Source: Paenibacillus lemnae (GTDB lineage: Bacteria; Bacillota; Bacilli; Paenibacillales; Paenibacillaceae). Taken from it: a stretch of DNA of 64,000 nt. Made by a program: the position numbers and the translations under genes. This document shows positions 42,967-52,548 of the stretch, in pieces (the stretch's first letter is position 1; each line of letters starts with the position of its first letter). The notes under the pieces were generated by a model. It saw only the letters and a program-made list of their open reading frames with translations. It was not told the origin of the DNA and did no database searches. The DNA lies in contig NZ_JABBPN010000002.1 of the NCBI RefSeq assembly GCF_012933385.1, positions 62,001 to 126,000 on the forward strand, written 5' to 3'.

Positions 42967-45210
42967 CTATTCTTCATCCGCAGGTGCCGGAACTTCCGGG
43001 ACCTCCTCATTGTTTTCGTTATCTTTATCTTTACCTTTACCTTTGTCTTTACCATTACCGTTACCCTGGCCTCGATTATTACCTGGTCCCGCCGGAGGTT
43101 CATTGTCCTCTCCGTTACTCTCAGGGGTCACCTCATCATCATTGCCCTCTCCGCCATCTTCTGGCGGATCCGTAATGACAGGCTCATCAGGCACAGCCGG
43201 CTGCGGAGGATCAATTGTCGGCTCGGTAACAGTGCCGTTCTTGGCATCTGTATAAGACACAACGAACGTATCGAGTGCACGGCCATCTCTATAAATCGAA
43301 ACGGTACCGTCCTTGTCCGGAGACAACACCATCTCGACCGGAACGATCTCTGTCGTGCTGACTTCACGGTTTGCAGCTTCCTGGTTGTCTCCACGTGCAT
43401 CCGAGTAAACAACCCGGATTTTACTCGCCTGTCCTTCTACTACAGGTGCGACGGGTACTTTAAATGTGTAATTCAGTGCATCCGATGGATACCCGGAACT
43501 GACGACGATATTTTGCTCTGTTCCAGGTGTCGCCATCGAATCCGGATCCCAAGGCCACTGGGACAGCACTTTCCCTCGCTCTACAGTGAAACTTGGCTCG
43601 TCTTTGACAGTACCGACTCTCAAACCGAGAGACTCGATCCTGCTCTGAGCCTCACTGCGTGTCATGCCCGTGAGATCAGGCATCTTCACTTCGGCTTTGC
43701 CCTTGCTGACCACGAGCTCTACTTTTACAGTGTCAGGATCAAATTCAGTACCGTTTGCCGGAACTTGGGAAATCAAGGTGCCGGCAGGAATCGTATCATG
43801 ATTCTCTTCTGACGTTTCAATGGCATCCTCATTCACTTTTTGTTCATTTAAAAGTGACAATGCCTCGTCCAGGGTAGCATCGGAAAGATCCGGCATCGTG
43901 CTGAGCGGCTTCACCGCTCCGACAGAAAGCTGGACGATCGCCCCCTCTTTGACAATGGCTCCTTCAGCCCTGCTTTGCGCAAATACAATTCCTTCTTCTA
44001 CACCCTGCTTGTATTCCCGGATAACTTCTTCATCCACGACCAAACCGACCTCTTGTAATTTTCGGACAGCCTCTTCTTCGGTCAATGTAATGACACTTGG
44101 AACCGTCACATCTTTTACTTCCAGCATTTGACCTACGAAAAAGACGATACCCGCAATGATGCCCAAAAACAGCAGGCTTAAACCAACAATCAGCGCCGGC
44201 TTCTTTTTATTCTTTTTGGCCGGTTTCTCCGAAGTTTCCTCTTTCATAGGAGGTACAGGTCCGTCATCATCATCATCATCATTCGAAACGACTGGTGCAG
44301 CATTCCCGCTTCGCTGCATGCTTTTGATGGCAGGCATGACCATCGTCTGATCTTCATCATCCTCGAAATCCAGCTTCGGCTCATCACGCCGGATCGGCAG
44401 AAGACAAGTATCCAGATCGACCATCATCTCATCCGCAGACTGATAGCGCTCCTGCGGGTTTTTACGCATGGATTTCAAAATAATGTTTTCCACACTTTGA
44501 GGAATCAGCGGATTGACTTCTCTAGGCTCTTCAAATTCCTCTTGAAGATGCTTCAGCGCAACACTGATCGGGCTTTCTCCCAGAAAAGGAAGGCGGCCGG
44601 TCAACATTTGATACATCACAATACCCAAGGAGTACAGATCCGACTTCTCGCCAGTAGCCACACCTTTGGCATGTTCCGGAGAGAAATAATGAACCGAACC
44701 GACCACAGAACCCGTTTGAGTGATGGTGGTTGATGTAACTGCACGTGCAATTCCAAAATCTGTAACTTTAACACGGCCGTTGCGTCCGATCAAAATATTA
44801 TGCGGCTTAATATCCCTGTGAATAATCTGGTTTTGATGGGCATGCTCCAGCGCATCACAAATCTGGGATGCAATGCGAACCGCTTCATCCACCTGCAAGG
44901 GAGCCCGTTCCTTAATAATCTCATTCAAATTATTACCGTCGATACACTCCATGACGATGTAATGAATATCGTCCTCTTGGCCCACATCGTAAATGCTGAC
45001 TACATTCGGATGTGACAATGATGCCGCAGATTGAGCTTCTCGCCGAAACCGGCGGATAAACTCTTCGTCATGCACAAACTGCTGGCGCAGCACTTTGATC
45101 GCTACATTCCGGTTGAGCAGAATATCCTGGGCCTTGTAGACCAATGCCATTCCGCCGCCGCCGATTCGCTCAATAACCTTGTAACGACCAGCCAATTCAT
45201 GTCCGATCAT
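42967..45210 (-). CDS. prkC: Serine/threonine protein kinase with PASTA domains (PrkC/Stk1)
   Basis: This is a kinase of 747 residues: cytoplasmic kinase domain (about 1-270; GGGGMA loop, Lys39, HRDIKPHN with Asp133, DFG at 151), a juxtamembrane stretch, a single helix (about 345-367) and three PASTA repeats outside (VPSVITLTEEEAVRKLQEVG and successors). A further beta-domain and an extra tail rich in Gly, Asn, Lys, Asp and Glu end it. PrkC senses muropeptides and controls germination and wall functions. The frame is open to 45375, but ATG 45210 (AAAGGGGTGG at about 6 nt) gives MIGHELAGRY, the normal start, and overlaps prpC by 14 nt. The long charged tail is unusual for PrkC. Confidence 0.96.
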   Translation of the reverse strand: MIGHELAGRYKVIERIGGGGMALVYKAQDILLNRNVAIKVLRQQFVHDEEFIRRFRREAQSAASLSHPNVVSIYDVGQEDDIHYIVMECIDGNNLNEIIKERAPLQVDEAVRIASQICDALEHAHQNQIIHRDIKPHNILIGRNGRVKVTDFGIARAVTSTTITQTGSVVGSVHYFSPEHAKGVATGEKSDLYSLGIVMYQMLTGRLPFLGESPISVALKHLQEEFEEPREVNPLIPQSVENIILKSMRKNPQERYQSADEMMVDLDTCLLPIRRDEPKLDFEDDEDQTMVMPAIKSMQRSGNAAPVVSNDDDDDDGPVPPMKEETSEKPAKKNKKKPALIVGLSLLFLGIIAGIVFFVGQMLEVKDVTVPSVITLTEEEAVRKLQEVGLVVDEEVIREYKQGVEEGIVFAQSRAEGAIVKEGAIVQLSVGAVKPLSTMPDLSDATLDEALSLLNEQKVNEDAIETSEENHDTIPAGTLISQVPANGTEFDPDTVKVELVVSKGKAEVKMPDLTGMTRSEAQSRIESLGLRVGTVKDEPSFTVERGKVLSQWPWDPDSMATPGTEQNIVVSSGYPSDALNYTFKVPVAPVVEGQASKIRVVYSDARGDNQEAANREVSTTEIVPVEMVLSPDKDGTVSIYRDGRALDTFVVSYTDAKNGTVTEPTIDPPQPAVPDEPVITDPPEDGGEGNDDEVTPESNGEDNEPPAGPGNNRGQGNGNGKDKGKGKDKDNENNEEVPEVPAPADEE
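43019..43074 (-). repeat. Low-complexity imperfect hexanucleotide repeat in the prkC tail
   Basis: Imperfect units related to GGTAAA/GATAAA encode alternating Gly-Lys and Asp-Lys near the C-terminus of PrkC. The repeat is in frame and its ends blend into Asn/Glu-rich coding sequence. It may vary in length between strains. Confidence 0.7.
44265..44282 (-). repeat. Six-copy GAT trinucleotide repeat in prkC (Asp6)
   Basis: Six consecutive CAT triplets on the plus strand encode DDDDDD in the cytoplasmic juxtamembrane linker of PrkC, between the kinase domain and the membrane helix. It is a simple-sequence tract that could change in whole codons. Confidence 0.85.
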
Positions 45211-45982
45211 GAATTCCACCCCTTTGTACGCTGCTGGCCGTTTCTCCTTGATGCTGCAGCAGGGCGACAGTAATATTGTCATCGCCCCCGGCAAGAAGAG
45301 CCAGTTGAAGCAAACGGTCTGCTTTTTCTTCCAGAGGAAGATCCGCCGCGCCGACAATTTGACCAATCGACTCACGGCTGACGAGATTGCTGAGTCCGTC
45401 GCTGCATAGAAGCAGGGCCTCCCCTGCCCCCAGCCCGACAGAATTCAGCTCGACATTCACTTTGGAATCCGTGCCAAGAGCACGAATTAAAACATTTCTC
45501 CGTGGATGTGTCTTCAGCTCTTCCTCGGTAATTTGACCGTTTTTAAACAATTCATTCACCAGCGTGTGATCTTCTGTAAGGAGCTCTACCTTGCTGCCTG
45601 AGACTTTGTAAGCCCGGCTGTCTCCAATATGACCAATATAGCCTTCATCATTCCGCAGGAGTACGGCCACAATGGTAGTTCCCATGTTGTAAAGCCGCTC
45701 ATCTCCGGACGCTTCACGGTAAATCACCTCATTCGCATGAAGAATGGCTTCCATCAGCAGTACCCGCAGCTCGTTCATGGATAAATCAGAAACCAGACTA
45801 TTCAAGTCTTCAGCCACCGTCTGAACTGCAAGCCTGCTGGCTGTATCGCCAGCAAGGTGTCCCCCCATACCGTCGGCAACAATGCCGAGTGTATAGCCAT
45901 GCTCCAAATGACGGACCAGCACCGAGTCTTCATTGACCTGGCGCACCCGACCCACATGACTTACATGAACCGTATTGATCAA
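45197..45982 (-). CDS. prpC: PP2C-type protein phosphatase PrpC (Stp1)
   Basis: This is a phosphatase of 261 residues with the PPM metal motifs GRVRQVNEDS, ADGMGGHLAGD, IGDSRAY, LLCSDGLSN and GGDDNITV. It reverses PrkC phosphorylation. The frame is open to 46057 within rlmN, but the upstream residues are unlike the family. TTG 45982, preceded by GGGGTGAG, gives the conserved start (INTVHVSHVG) 7 nt after the rlmN stop. It overlaps prkC by 14 nt, the classical phosphatase-kinase pair. Confidence 0.95.
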   Translation of the reverse strand: MINTVHVSHVGRVRQVNEDSVLVRHLEHGYTLGIVADGMGGHLAGDTASRLAVQTVAEDLNSLVSDLSMNELRVLLMEAILHANEVIYREASGDERLYNMGTTIVAVLLRNDEGYIGHIGDSRAYKVSGSKVELLTEDHTLVNELFKNGQITEEELKTHPRRNVLIRALGTDSKVNVELNSVGLGAGEALLLCSDGLSNLVSRESIGQIVGAADLPLEEKADRLLQLALLAGGDDNITVALLQHQGETASSVQRGGIHDRT

Positions 45983-45989
45983 GTTCTTC

Positions 45990-47030
45990 TCACCCCAACT
46001 CCATATGCTTGGCCCGAAGCTGACCGCAGGCGGCAGCAATATCATGGCCTTGTTCACGGCGAATCGTCACATTAACGCCTTTATCCGACAGTGCACGCTG
46101 AAATTTAAAAATATCGCTGCGCGAAGTCCGAACATACTTCCGTTCCGGCACGTGGTTCACCGGAATCAAGTTAACATGGCAGTTCATATCCTTGATGACA
46201 TCTGCCAATTCCTCGGCATGCTCAACCTGATCATTAACACCGCCGATCAAAGCGTATTCGAATGTTATGCGGCGGCCTGTTTTGGCCTGGTAGTACCGAA
46301 GCGAATCAATCACATCATCAAACGGAAAACGACGGTTAACCGGCATCAGCTTCGAACGAAGCTTATCGTTCGGTGCGTGAATGGAAATGGCCAGGTTAAT
46401 CTGGGTGTTCTCATCCGCAAACTGATAGATATTTGGCACAATGCCGCTTGTGGACACCGTAATATGACGCTGCCCGATGTTCAGTCCTTTTTCGTGAATC
46501 ATGGTCCGCAGAAATTTCATCGTCTCATCATAATTCTCAAAAGGCTCGCCTGAGCCCATGATGACGATACTGCTGACACGCTCCCCTTTCGGATCGAGCA
46601 TTTTCTGTGCCTGTACTACCTGAGCAGTGATCTCACCCGCTGTCAGATTACGCTTCAGTCCGCCCAGTGTCGATGCACAGAACGTACAGCCAATCCGGCA
46701 TCCCACCTGGGTAGTTACACAAATACTGTTACCGTAGTTATGCTTCATGATGACCGTCTCAATAGCATGATCATCATGCAGGCCGAACAAAAATTTAACT
46801 GTACCGTCTTTGGACTCAAAGCGGGTAATCTCATTCAATGTCACAAAGCTGAATTGTTCAGTCAGCTTGGCGCGCAGCTCTTTGGACAGATTGCTCATCT
46901 CTTCAAAGGAGTCTACGCGTTTCACGTAGAGCCATTCATAAATCTGTGTGCCGCGAAAGGCAGCTTCACCATTTTCCTGTGCCCATTGCTGAAGCTCTTC
47001 CAGGGACAAATCATATATAAAAGGGTTCAT
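45990..47030 (-). CDS. rlmN: 23S rRNA (adenine2503-C2) methyltransferase RlmN
   Basis: This is a radical-SAM enzyme of 346 residues with the 4Fe-4S motif C111-x3-C115-x2-C118 (CRIGCTFC), [17 protein letters not shown] and the catalytic Cys near the end (AAACGQL). It methylates C2 of A2503 in 23S rRNA and A37 in some tRNAs. The frame is open to 47075; ATG 47030 follows AGGTGTGGTGAG and aligns with the conserved core, but the longer form cannot be excluded. A terminator-like hairpin separates it from rsmB, so prpC-prkC may be driven from a promoter in front of rlmN. Confidence 0.95.
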   Translation of the reverse strand: MNPFIYDLSLEELQQWAQENGEAAFRGTQIYEWLYVKRVDSFEEMSNLSKELRAKLTEQFSFVTLNEITRFESKDGTVKFLFGLHDDHAIETVIMKHNYGNSICVTTQVGCRIGCTFCASTLGGLKRNLTAGEITAQVVQAQKMLDPKGERVSSIVIMGSGEPFENYDETMKFLRTMIHEKGLNIGQRHITVSTSGIVPNIYQFADENTQINLAISIHAPNDKLRSKLMPVNRRFPFDDVIDSLRYYQAKTGRRITFEYALIGGVNDQVEHAEELADVIKDMNCHVNLIPVNHVPERKYVRTSRSDIFKFQRALSDKGVNVTIRREQGHDIAAACGQLRAKHMELG

Positions 47031-47113
47031 CTCACCACACCTGTCTTTTTCATGTAAAGTCATTTCTTTTTTCATTCTTACTATATTACCATAAATAAAA
47101 GAGACCGTAAAAG

Positions 47114-47136
47114 AGAAAACCCGCCAATTAGGCGGG
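47114..47136 (-). terminator. Hairpin between rsmB and rlmN
   Basis: On the minus strand CCCGCC-TAATT-GGCGGG is followed by TTTTCTCTTTT. It looks like an intrinsic terminator, perhaps partial, between the upstream priA-to-rsmB genes and rlmN. Confidence 0.7.
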
Positions 47137-47169
47137 CCGTGACTATAGTCTTAGAGCAAATTCATCATA

Positions 47170-48543
47170 TTACAAAATCCGTCTCAATCTTGCAATGAAG
47201 AAGCCGTCACTGTGAAAATGCTGCGGCAGGATCTGTATCCCGCCTCCGCGCGACAGTGCCCTCTCCCTTATCACTTCTGAAAAATGCTCCGGATCCGGCT
47301 CAATGGCATAATCGCTGCGGGAAGCAAGAAACGCTTCGATGATTCCTTCATTCTCCCGGGATTCCATGGTACATGTGCTGTACACCAGCAAGCCGCCAGG
47401 CTTGACCAGCCCCGCTGCAGCATGGATCAGCTTTGCTTGAAGTTCCGCAATAGCACCAGCATCTTCTGGAGTTTTGACCCATTTCAGGTCCGGCTTACGG
47501 CGGATGACACCCAGACCGGAGCAAGGCGCATCCAGCAGCACCCGGTCAAAGGAGTTGTCTTCGTATATGTTGGGAAGGTCCAGTGCATTTCCGGTAACGG
47601 AAGTAATGCTGGAAAGTCCCAGACGCTCTGCCTGATCTGCAATCAGCTTCTGCTTATGGGAATGCAGGTCATTCGCAATAATGCGGCCTTCATCCTTCAT
47701 CAGCTCTCCGATATGAGACGTTTTGCCGCCCGGCGCAGCGCAGCAGTCAAGCACCGTCATCCCCGGATGCGGCTCCACCATTTCTGCCACCAGCATGGAG
47801 CTCTCATCCTGAATCGAAATCATACCTTCACGGTACCATTCCGTATAGGCCATGTTTCCGCCGCTTTGGACCACAATGCCATAAGGACTTACTTCAGAAG
47901 GAACCGCAGTGTGGCCGGCTTCCATCATCTCGTTCAGCATCTGATCCCGTGAAATCATGGTTGTGTTTACCCGGACACTTACGGGAGGAGGCGCATTGTT
48001 CGCAGCGCATATATCTTCCGTCGCCTCCTCGCCATACTGCTTGACCCATCGCTTCACCATCCATAATGGATGGGAGTGCTGGAGTGAAATCCGCTCTGCC
48101 GGAGGCAGATCATCGGGAACCAAGAGCTGGCTTCTCTCTCGCAGCACACTGCGAAGAACACCATTGACCATGCCGGAGATGCCCTGATGTCCTCTTTTTT
48201 TGCTTAAGTTCACCGCTTCGCTCACAACAGCATGCTCCGGAATCCGGTCCAGATAAAGAATCTGGTACAAACTGAGCCGGAGCAGACTGCGCACCCACGG
48301 CTGGAGCTTGGCCAATCCCTTTTTGACAAACCGGTCCAGAAAATAATCCAGTGTGTTCATGCGTGCGATCGTTCCGTACACAAGCTCTGTAGCGAGACCG
48401 GCGTCTCCTTTTTCCAATACTGCCTTGTTCAGGGCGCTGTTGAGCAGTAAGTTGCTGTATGCCCCTTCCTGTTCAACCTGGGTCAGTACATCCATCGCCA
48501 ATTCTCTGGCTGTCACTTTCTTTGTTCCACCGCGACGGCTCAC
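47170..48543 (-). CDS. rsmB: 16S rRNA (cytosine967-C5) methyltransferase RsmB
   Basis: This 457-residue protein has an N-terminal NusB-like RNA-binding domain (about 10-140) and a C-terminal SAM domain: VLDCCAAPGGKTSHI (motif I), DAPCSGLGVIRR with the first catalytic Cys and STCTMESRENE with the second. It makes m5C967 in 16S rRNA. The GTG start overlaps the fmt stop by 4 nt (GTGA), so translation is coupled. Confidence 0.96.
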   Translation of the reverse strand: MSRRGGTKKVTARELAMDVLTQVEQEGAYSNLLLNSALNKAVLEKGDAGLATELVYGTIARMNTLDYFLDRFVKKGLAKLQPWVRSLLRLSLYQILYLDRIPEHAVVSEAVNLSKKRGHQGISGMVNGVLRSVLRERSQLLVPDDLPPAERISLQHSHPLWMVKRWVKQYGEEATEDICAANNAPPPVSVRVNTTMISRDQMLNEMMEAGHTAVPSEVSPYGIVVQSGGNMAYTEWYREGMISIQDESSMLVAEMVEPHPGMTVLDCCAAPGGKTSHIGELMKDEGRIIANDLHSHKQKLIADQAERLGLSSITSVTGNALDLPNIYEDNSFDRVLLDAPCSGLGVIRRKPDLKWVKTPEDAGAIAELQAKLIHAAAGLVKPGGLLVYSTCTMESRENEGIIEAFLASRSDYAIEPDPEHFSEVIRERALSRGGGIQILPQHFHSDGFFIARLRRIL

Positions 48544-49478
48544 GACAGTACCGTCCCTGGCTTCATGCTCGTGCCGCGGACAAACTGACTGACTTCCAGC
48601 GCTTTCTTACCACTGGGCTGAACCGTCAGCAGGTTCAACACCCCGGTCCCTGTCTGAACGAGTATACCGCTCTCACGGAGTTCAAGCACGGTCCCCGGCA
48701 CAGCTGTACCCCGGCTGCCTGATTCATCAGATACCTCTGCGGACCAGACTTTGAACACATCACCCTCCCAAAGGGTAAAGGCGCCGGAGAACGGCACAAG
48801 CCCCCGGATCTGGTTAAAGATCTGCCGTGCAGAGCAGTTCCAGTCGATTTTTTCATCCTCGCGTTTCAGGTTAGGAGCATAGGTTGCCTCTGCCTCATTC
48901 TGAACCTCTGCCTGAACAACGCCCTGAACCAGCCGCGGCAGCTGATCCTTCAGCAGATTCGCACCGATCTCGCTCAGCTTCTCAAACATCGACCCGGCCG
49001 TGTCCTGCTCCGTAATCGGCACTTCCGCCTTGGCAATCATATCTCCGGTGTCCAGACCTTCAGCCATATACATCAAGGTTACGCCTGTAATCGACTCTCC
49101 ATTAATAATGCAGCGCTGAATCGGAGCTCCGCCGCGATATTTGGGAAGAAGTGAGCCGTGGACATTCAGGCACCCCAGCGGTGCCATTTCAAGCACCGCT
49201 TTGGGAAGAATCTGGCCGTATGCGGCGGTAACAATCATATCGGGTTTATACTGCGCCAGCTCCGCTGCGGCTTCCGGATTCCGGAGACGCTGCGGCTGCA
49301 GCACAGGTATTCCGTGACGGAGAGCCGCCTCCTTCACAGGTGTAGGTGTCAAAACCTTCTTACGGCCCTGAGGCCGGTCCGGCTGCGTCACGACAGCCGA
49401 AACCGTATATCCTTCCTGGATGAGCATTTCCAGGCTGGGCACCGCGAAAGCCGGTGTTCCCATAAATACAATATTCAT
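48540..49478 (-). CDS. fmt: Methionyl-tRNA formyltransferase
   Basis: This 312-residue enzyme has MGTPAFAVPSLEML, the catalytic region NVHGSLLPKYRGGAPI with conserved Asn and His, and GVTLMYMAEGLDTGDM. It formylates initiator Met-tRNA using 10-formyl-THF. Its start overlaps the def stop by 4 nt and its end overlaps rsmB by 4 nt, so def, fmt and rsmB form a tightly coupled series. Confidence 0.97.
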   Translation of the reverse strand: MNIVFMGTPAFAVPSLEMLIQEGYTVSAVVTQPDRPQGRKKVLTPTPVKEAALRHGIPVLQPQRLRNPEAAAELAQYKPDMIVTAAYGQILPKAVLEMAPLGCLNVHGSLLPKYRGGAPIQRCIINGESITGVTLMYMAEGLDTGDMIAKAEVPITEQDTAGSMFEKLSEIGANLLKDQLPRLVQGVVQAEVQNEAEATYAPNLKREDEKIDWNCSARQIFNQIRGLVPFSGAFTLWEGDVFKVWSAEVSDESGSRGTAVPGTVLELRESGILVQTGTGVLNLLTVQPSGKKALEVSQFVRGTSMKPGTVLS

Positions 49479-49972
49479 CGGTTCTCCAACTCCCTCCGGG
49501 GAGGCTGGTTCGGGTCATATTCATACACACGTTCCGCAATATCTGTGAACAGAACACCGTTCAAGTGATCAATCTCATGCTGGAAAGCACGCGAGAGCAA
49601 ACCGGTTGCCGTAACGAGCAGCTCATTGCCTTCACGGTCGAGTCCCTTGACTTTGACCTGTTCAGACCGGCGGACATCACCATTCCAGCCAGGAATACTG
49701 AGACATCCTTCCGGCCCCAGCTGTTCCCCTTCGCTTTCTACTATTTCGGGGTTAATCATTTTGATCAGACCATGTTCATCCCCGGCATCCACCACAATCA
49801 GTCGCTTCAAAATACCGACCTGAGGCGCCGCAAGACCAACACCGTCAGCGTCGTACATCGTATCTGCCATGTCATCGAGAAGCTTTTGTACATTGGGTGT
49901 GATTTTGGTCACTTCCTTGGCGACTTTGTGCAGCACCTCATCCGGTTCTTTAACAATAATACGAATTGCCAT
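49475..49972 (-). CDS. def: Peptide deformylase
   Basis: This deformylase of 165 residues has the three family motifs: GVGLAAPQ (44-51), EGCLS with metal ligand Cys90, and QHEIDH with His132, Glu133 and His136. It removes the N-formyl group placed by Fmt. The frame is open to 50002, but ATG 49972 gives the usual N-terminus (MAIRIIVKEPDEVL), with GAGGA upstream. It lies 41 nt after priA. Confidence 0.96.
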   Translation of the reverse strand: MAIRIIVKEPDEVLHKVAKEVTKITPNVQKLLDDMADTMYDADGVGLAAPQVGILKRLIVVDAGDEHGLIKMINPEIVESEGEQLGPEGCLSIPGWNGDVRRSEQVKVKGLDREGNELLVTATGLLSRAFQHEIDHLNGVLFTDIAERVYEYDPNQPPRRELENR

Positions 49973-50013
49973 AACGACACCATCCTCATGCTTTTCTTTC
50001 AATATATGTTCAT

Positions 50014-52548
50014 TTACATTAACATTTGCGGGTCCACGTCAATGCTGATTTGCAGTTTCGTGTCTCGCACAGAATCCTGGAGCTCTTCTGCTACCTGGCG
50101 GGCGAGCGAGACAGCGTCCATGTCACCCCGCCATTTTATCATACATTGGAATCTGTATCTATTTTTAAGCCGGGGAATAGGTGATGCGACAGGCCCCAGC
50201 ACATCCAGTGCTTCCGCAGCAAAACGGTCGAGACTCCCAAACCAGCCGCGCCGGTCTGCTCTTCTCTTGAGATCTGAAGCATAGTTCTCTGCAACCCGAA
50301 CCAGGAGCGGCAGCTGTTCATGTGACAATGTCACCAGGATCAGCCGGCAGTATGGAGGGTAATGCAGTGCTTTTCGATGCTTGAGTTCATCTTTGACAAA
50401 AGATAAATAATCATGGCCGCTGGCATGAATAATGGAATAGTGCTCCGGCGTATAGGATTGAATGAACACCTCACCAGGGAGGTGATGCCGGCCGGCGCGT
50501 CCGGCAACCTGGGTCAGCAGCTGAAACGTTTTCTCTGCTGCCCTGAAATCCGGCAGGTTCAGCGCCGAATCAGCTGTAATGACACCCACCAGGGTCACAT
50601 CCGGGAAATCCAAGCCTTTCGCCACCATTTGGGTGCCGAGCAGCAGGTCTGCCTTTTTGTCCCGGAACTGCTTCAGAAGCTTCTCATGAGATCCCTTCTC
50701 GGTGGTCGTATCCACATCCATGCGAATGACCCGGATGCCGGGAAACAGCTTGGCGAGCTCTTCTTCTACCCTTTGTGTCCCTGTGCCAAAATATCGAATG
50801 TGTTCACTGCCGCAGTCAGGGCAAACTTCCGGTGCCTGTACAGCATAACCGCAGTAATGACATCGTAAATTGTTCGACTTCTGATGGTATGTCAGCGAGA
50901 TATCACACTCCGGACACTGGGCAACATAGCCGCAGCTCCGGCACATGACAAACGTCGAATATCCGCGCCGGTTCAGCAGAAGTACGATCTGTTCCTTCCG
51001 CTCCAGCCGGGCAGTAATCGCCTCATGCAGCGGTCTGCTGAACATGGAACGGTTCCCTTCCTTCAGCTCCTCGCGCATATCAATGATTCTGACTTCCGGC
51101 AGCCGGTTGCCCAACGCTCGGCTCGGCATCTCCAGCAGCTCAGGCTCAAATTCACTGCTGGAGCGGGATCTCGCTGCATGATAGCTTTCCAGCGACGGTG
51201 TCGCCGAGCCCAGGATAACAACAGCACCGGCCTGGGAAGCCCGGCGGATCGCCACATCTCTTGCATGATATTTCGGTGTTTCTTCCTGCTTGTACGATGT
51301 TTCGTGTTCTTCGTCCATGATGATCAGTCCCAGTGAGGTAAACGGCGCAAACACCGCCGAGCGGGCACCGACCACGACCGACGCCCGGCCTTCGTGAATT
51401 TTTCGCCATTCATCATAACGCTCTCCACTCGATAAACGGCTGTGCATGACAGCCACCCTGTCCCCGAAACGTCCTTTAAAGCGTTCGACCATCTGCGGAG
51501 TGAGTGCAATCTCCGGGACCAGAACCACTGCCTCACGTTCCTGCTCCAGACAGCGCTGGATGATTTGCAGGTAAATTTCGGTCTTGCCGCTTCCGGTCAC
51601 CCCATGCAGAAGGAAGACACCATGATTTCGCTCATCCAGCTGGTGGATGATCCGGCTGTACACCTGCTTTTGTTCTGATGTGAGCGCAAGCGGCTCGGTC
51701 GGCTCAAAATTCCTGCCTTTATATGGGTCACGGAATACCTCCATGTCCTCAATCACAATATATCCTTTATCCGCAAGCCCCTTCACAGTCCCCGCTGTCA
51801 CTCCAACGGTTGTCAGTACTTCTTTCAGCGAGAGCGGCAGAAAAGGCTCCATCTCCACAATATAGGCGAGCACATCCTTCTGGCGCTGCGCTTTCGCCGG
51901 AAAGTTGTTCAGTGCTTCCTGCGCCTCCTCTAATGAGACAGCCAGCTCAAGGGCTTTCATCGTTTTCTTCGAGAGCTTGTCCTTGATCTGCTGATACTCT
52001 CGAAGCAGCCCTCTTGCTAATAAAGCCTTCACGCTGGCGGATTCCTCCGGGAAAGCACGGTTCAACTGCTCCAGTGAGACCTCCCCTCGCTGACGCACAA
52101 AGGCCAAAACATTCTGCTCTCCCTCCGTTTCAGGCTGAACCGAGAACAGAACCCCTTCTCTCGAACCCTGTTCTCGTTCTGAAGGATCTGCCAGCGTAAT
52201 GTACCTTTCGGCTTTTCCTTTGAGGGCGGTAGGCAGCATCGACTGCAGGGCGGTAATCTGCCGGCAGGCGTATCGCTCCTTCATCCAGACACTCAAATCC
52301 ACCAAATCCGGAGAAAGCGGCGGCGCAAAATCGAGCACCGACTGAATCGGCTTAATTCTGGCTGAATCGATGTCTGAACGGGGATGCAGGGAGACGACAT
52401 ATCCCTGCATGGTACGGTTACCGAAGGGAACACCGACACGGCTGCCTACCTCAACCCATGGTCTCAGCCGGTCCGGAATCAAATAATCAAACGGCCGGTC
52501 GGTGTCTTTAGACGGCACGTCCACAATCACTTTTGCCACGTCCATCAA
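50014..52548 (-). CDS. priA: Primosomal protein N' (replication restart helicase PriA)
   Basis: This 844-residue protein has an N-terminal 3'-DNA-binding domain, Walker A in GVTGSGKTEIYLQ, the DEEH box, and the zinc-binding Cys array (MCRSCGYVAQCPECDISL, CHYCG, CPDCG). Motifs V and VI follow (LLGTQMVAKGLDFP, QVAGRAGR). It reloads the replisome at stalled forks. The start overlaps the coaBC stop by 4 nt. It is slightly longer than the roughly 805 residues of B. subtilis PriA, with an insertion near residues 120-145. Confidence 0.97.
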   Translation of the reverse strand: MMDVAKVIVDVPSKDTDRPFDYLIPDRLRPWVEVGSRVGVPFGNRTMQGYVVSLHPRSDIDSARIKPIQSVLDFAPPLSPDLVDLSVWMKERYACRQITALQSMLPTALKGKAERYITLADPSEREQGSREGVLFSVQPETEGEQNVLAFVRQRGEVSLEQLNRAFPEESASVKALLARGLLREYQQIKDKLSKKTMKALELAVSLEEAQEALNNFPAKAQRQKDVLAYIVEMEPFLPLSLKEVLTTVGVTAGTVKGLADKGYIVIEDMEVFRDPYKGRNFEPTEPLALTSEQKQVYSRIIHQLDERNHGVFLLHGVTGSGKTEIYLQIIQRCLEQEREAVVLVPEIALTPQMVERFKGRFGDRVAVMHSRLSSGERYDEWRKIHEGRASVVVGARSAVFAPFTSLGLIIMDEEHETSYKQEETPKYHARDVAIRRASQAGAVVILGSATPSLESYHAARSRSSSEFEPELLEMPSRALGNRLPEVRIIDMREELKEGNRSMFSRPLHEAITARLERKEQIVLLLNRRGYSTFVMCRSCGYVAQCPECDISLTYHQKSNNLRCHYCGYAVQAPEVCPDCGSEHIRYFGTGTQRVEEELAKLFPGIRVIRMDVDTTTEKGSHEKLLKQFRDKKADLLLGTQMVAKGLDFPDVTLVGVITADSALNLPDFRAAEKTFQLLTQVAGRAGRHHLPGEVFIQSYTPEHYSIIHASGHDYLSFVKDELKHRKALHYPPYCRLILVTLSHEQLPLLVRVAENYASDLKRRADRRGWFGSLDRFAAEALDVLGPVASPIPRLKNRYRFQCMIKWRGDMDAVSLARQVAEELQDSVRDTKLQISIDVDPQMLM

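Noticed and set aside
45983..46057. Longer N-terminus of PrpC starting at ATG 46057
   Set aside because: It would overlap rlmN by 68 nt and adds residues foreign to PP2C proteins; TTG 45982 has a good ribosome-binding site and the conserved start.
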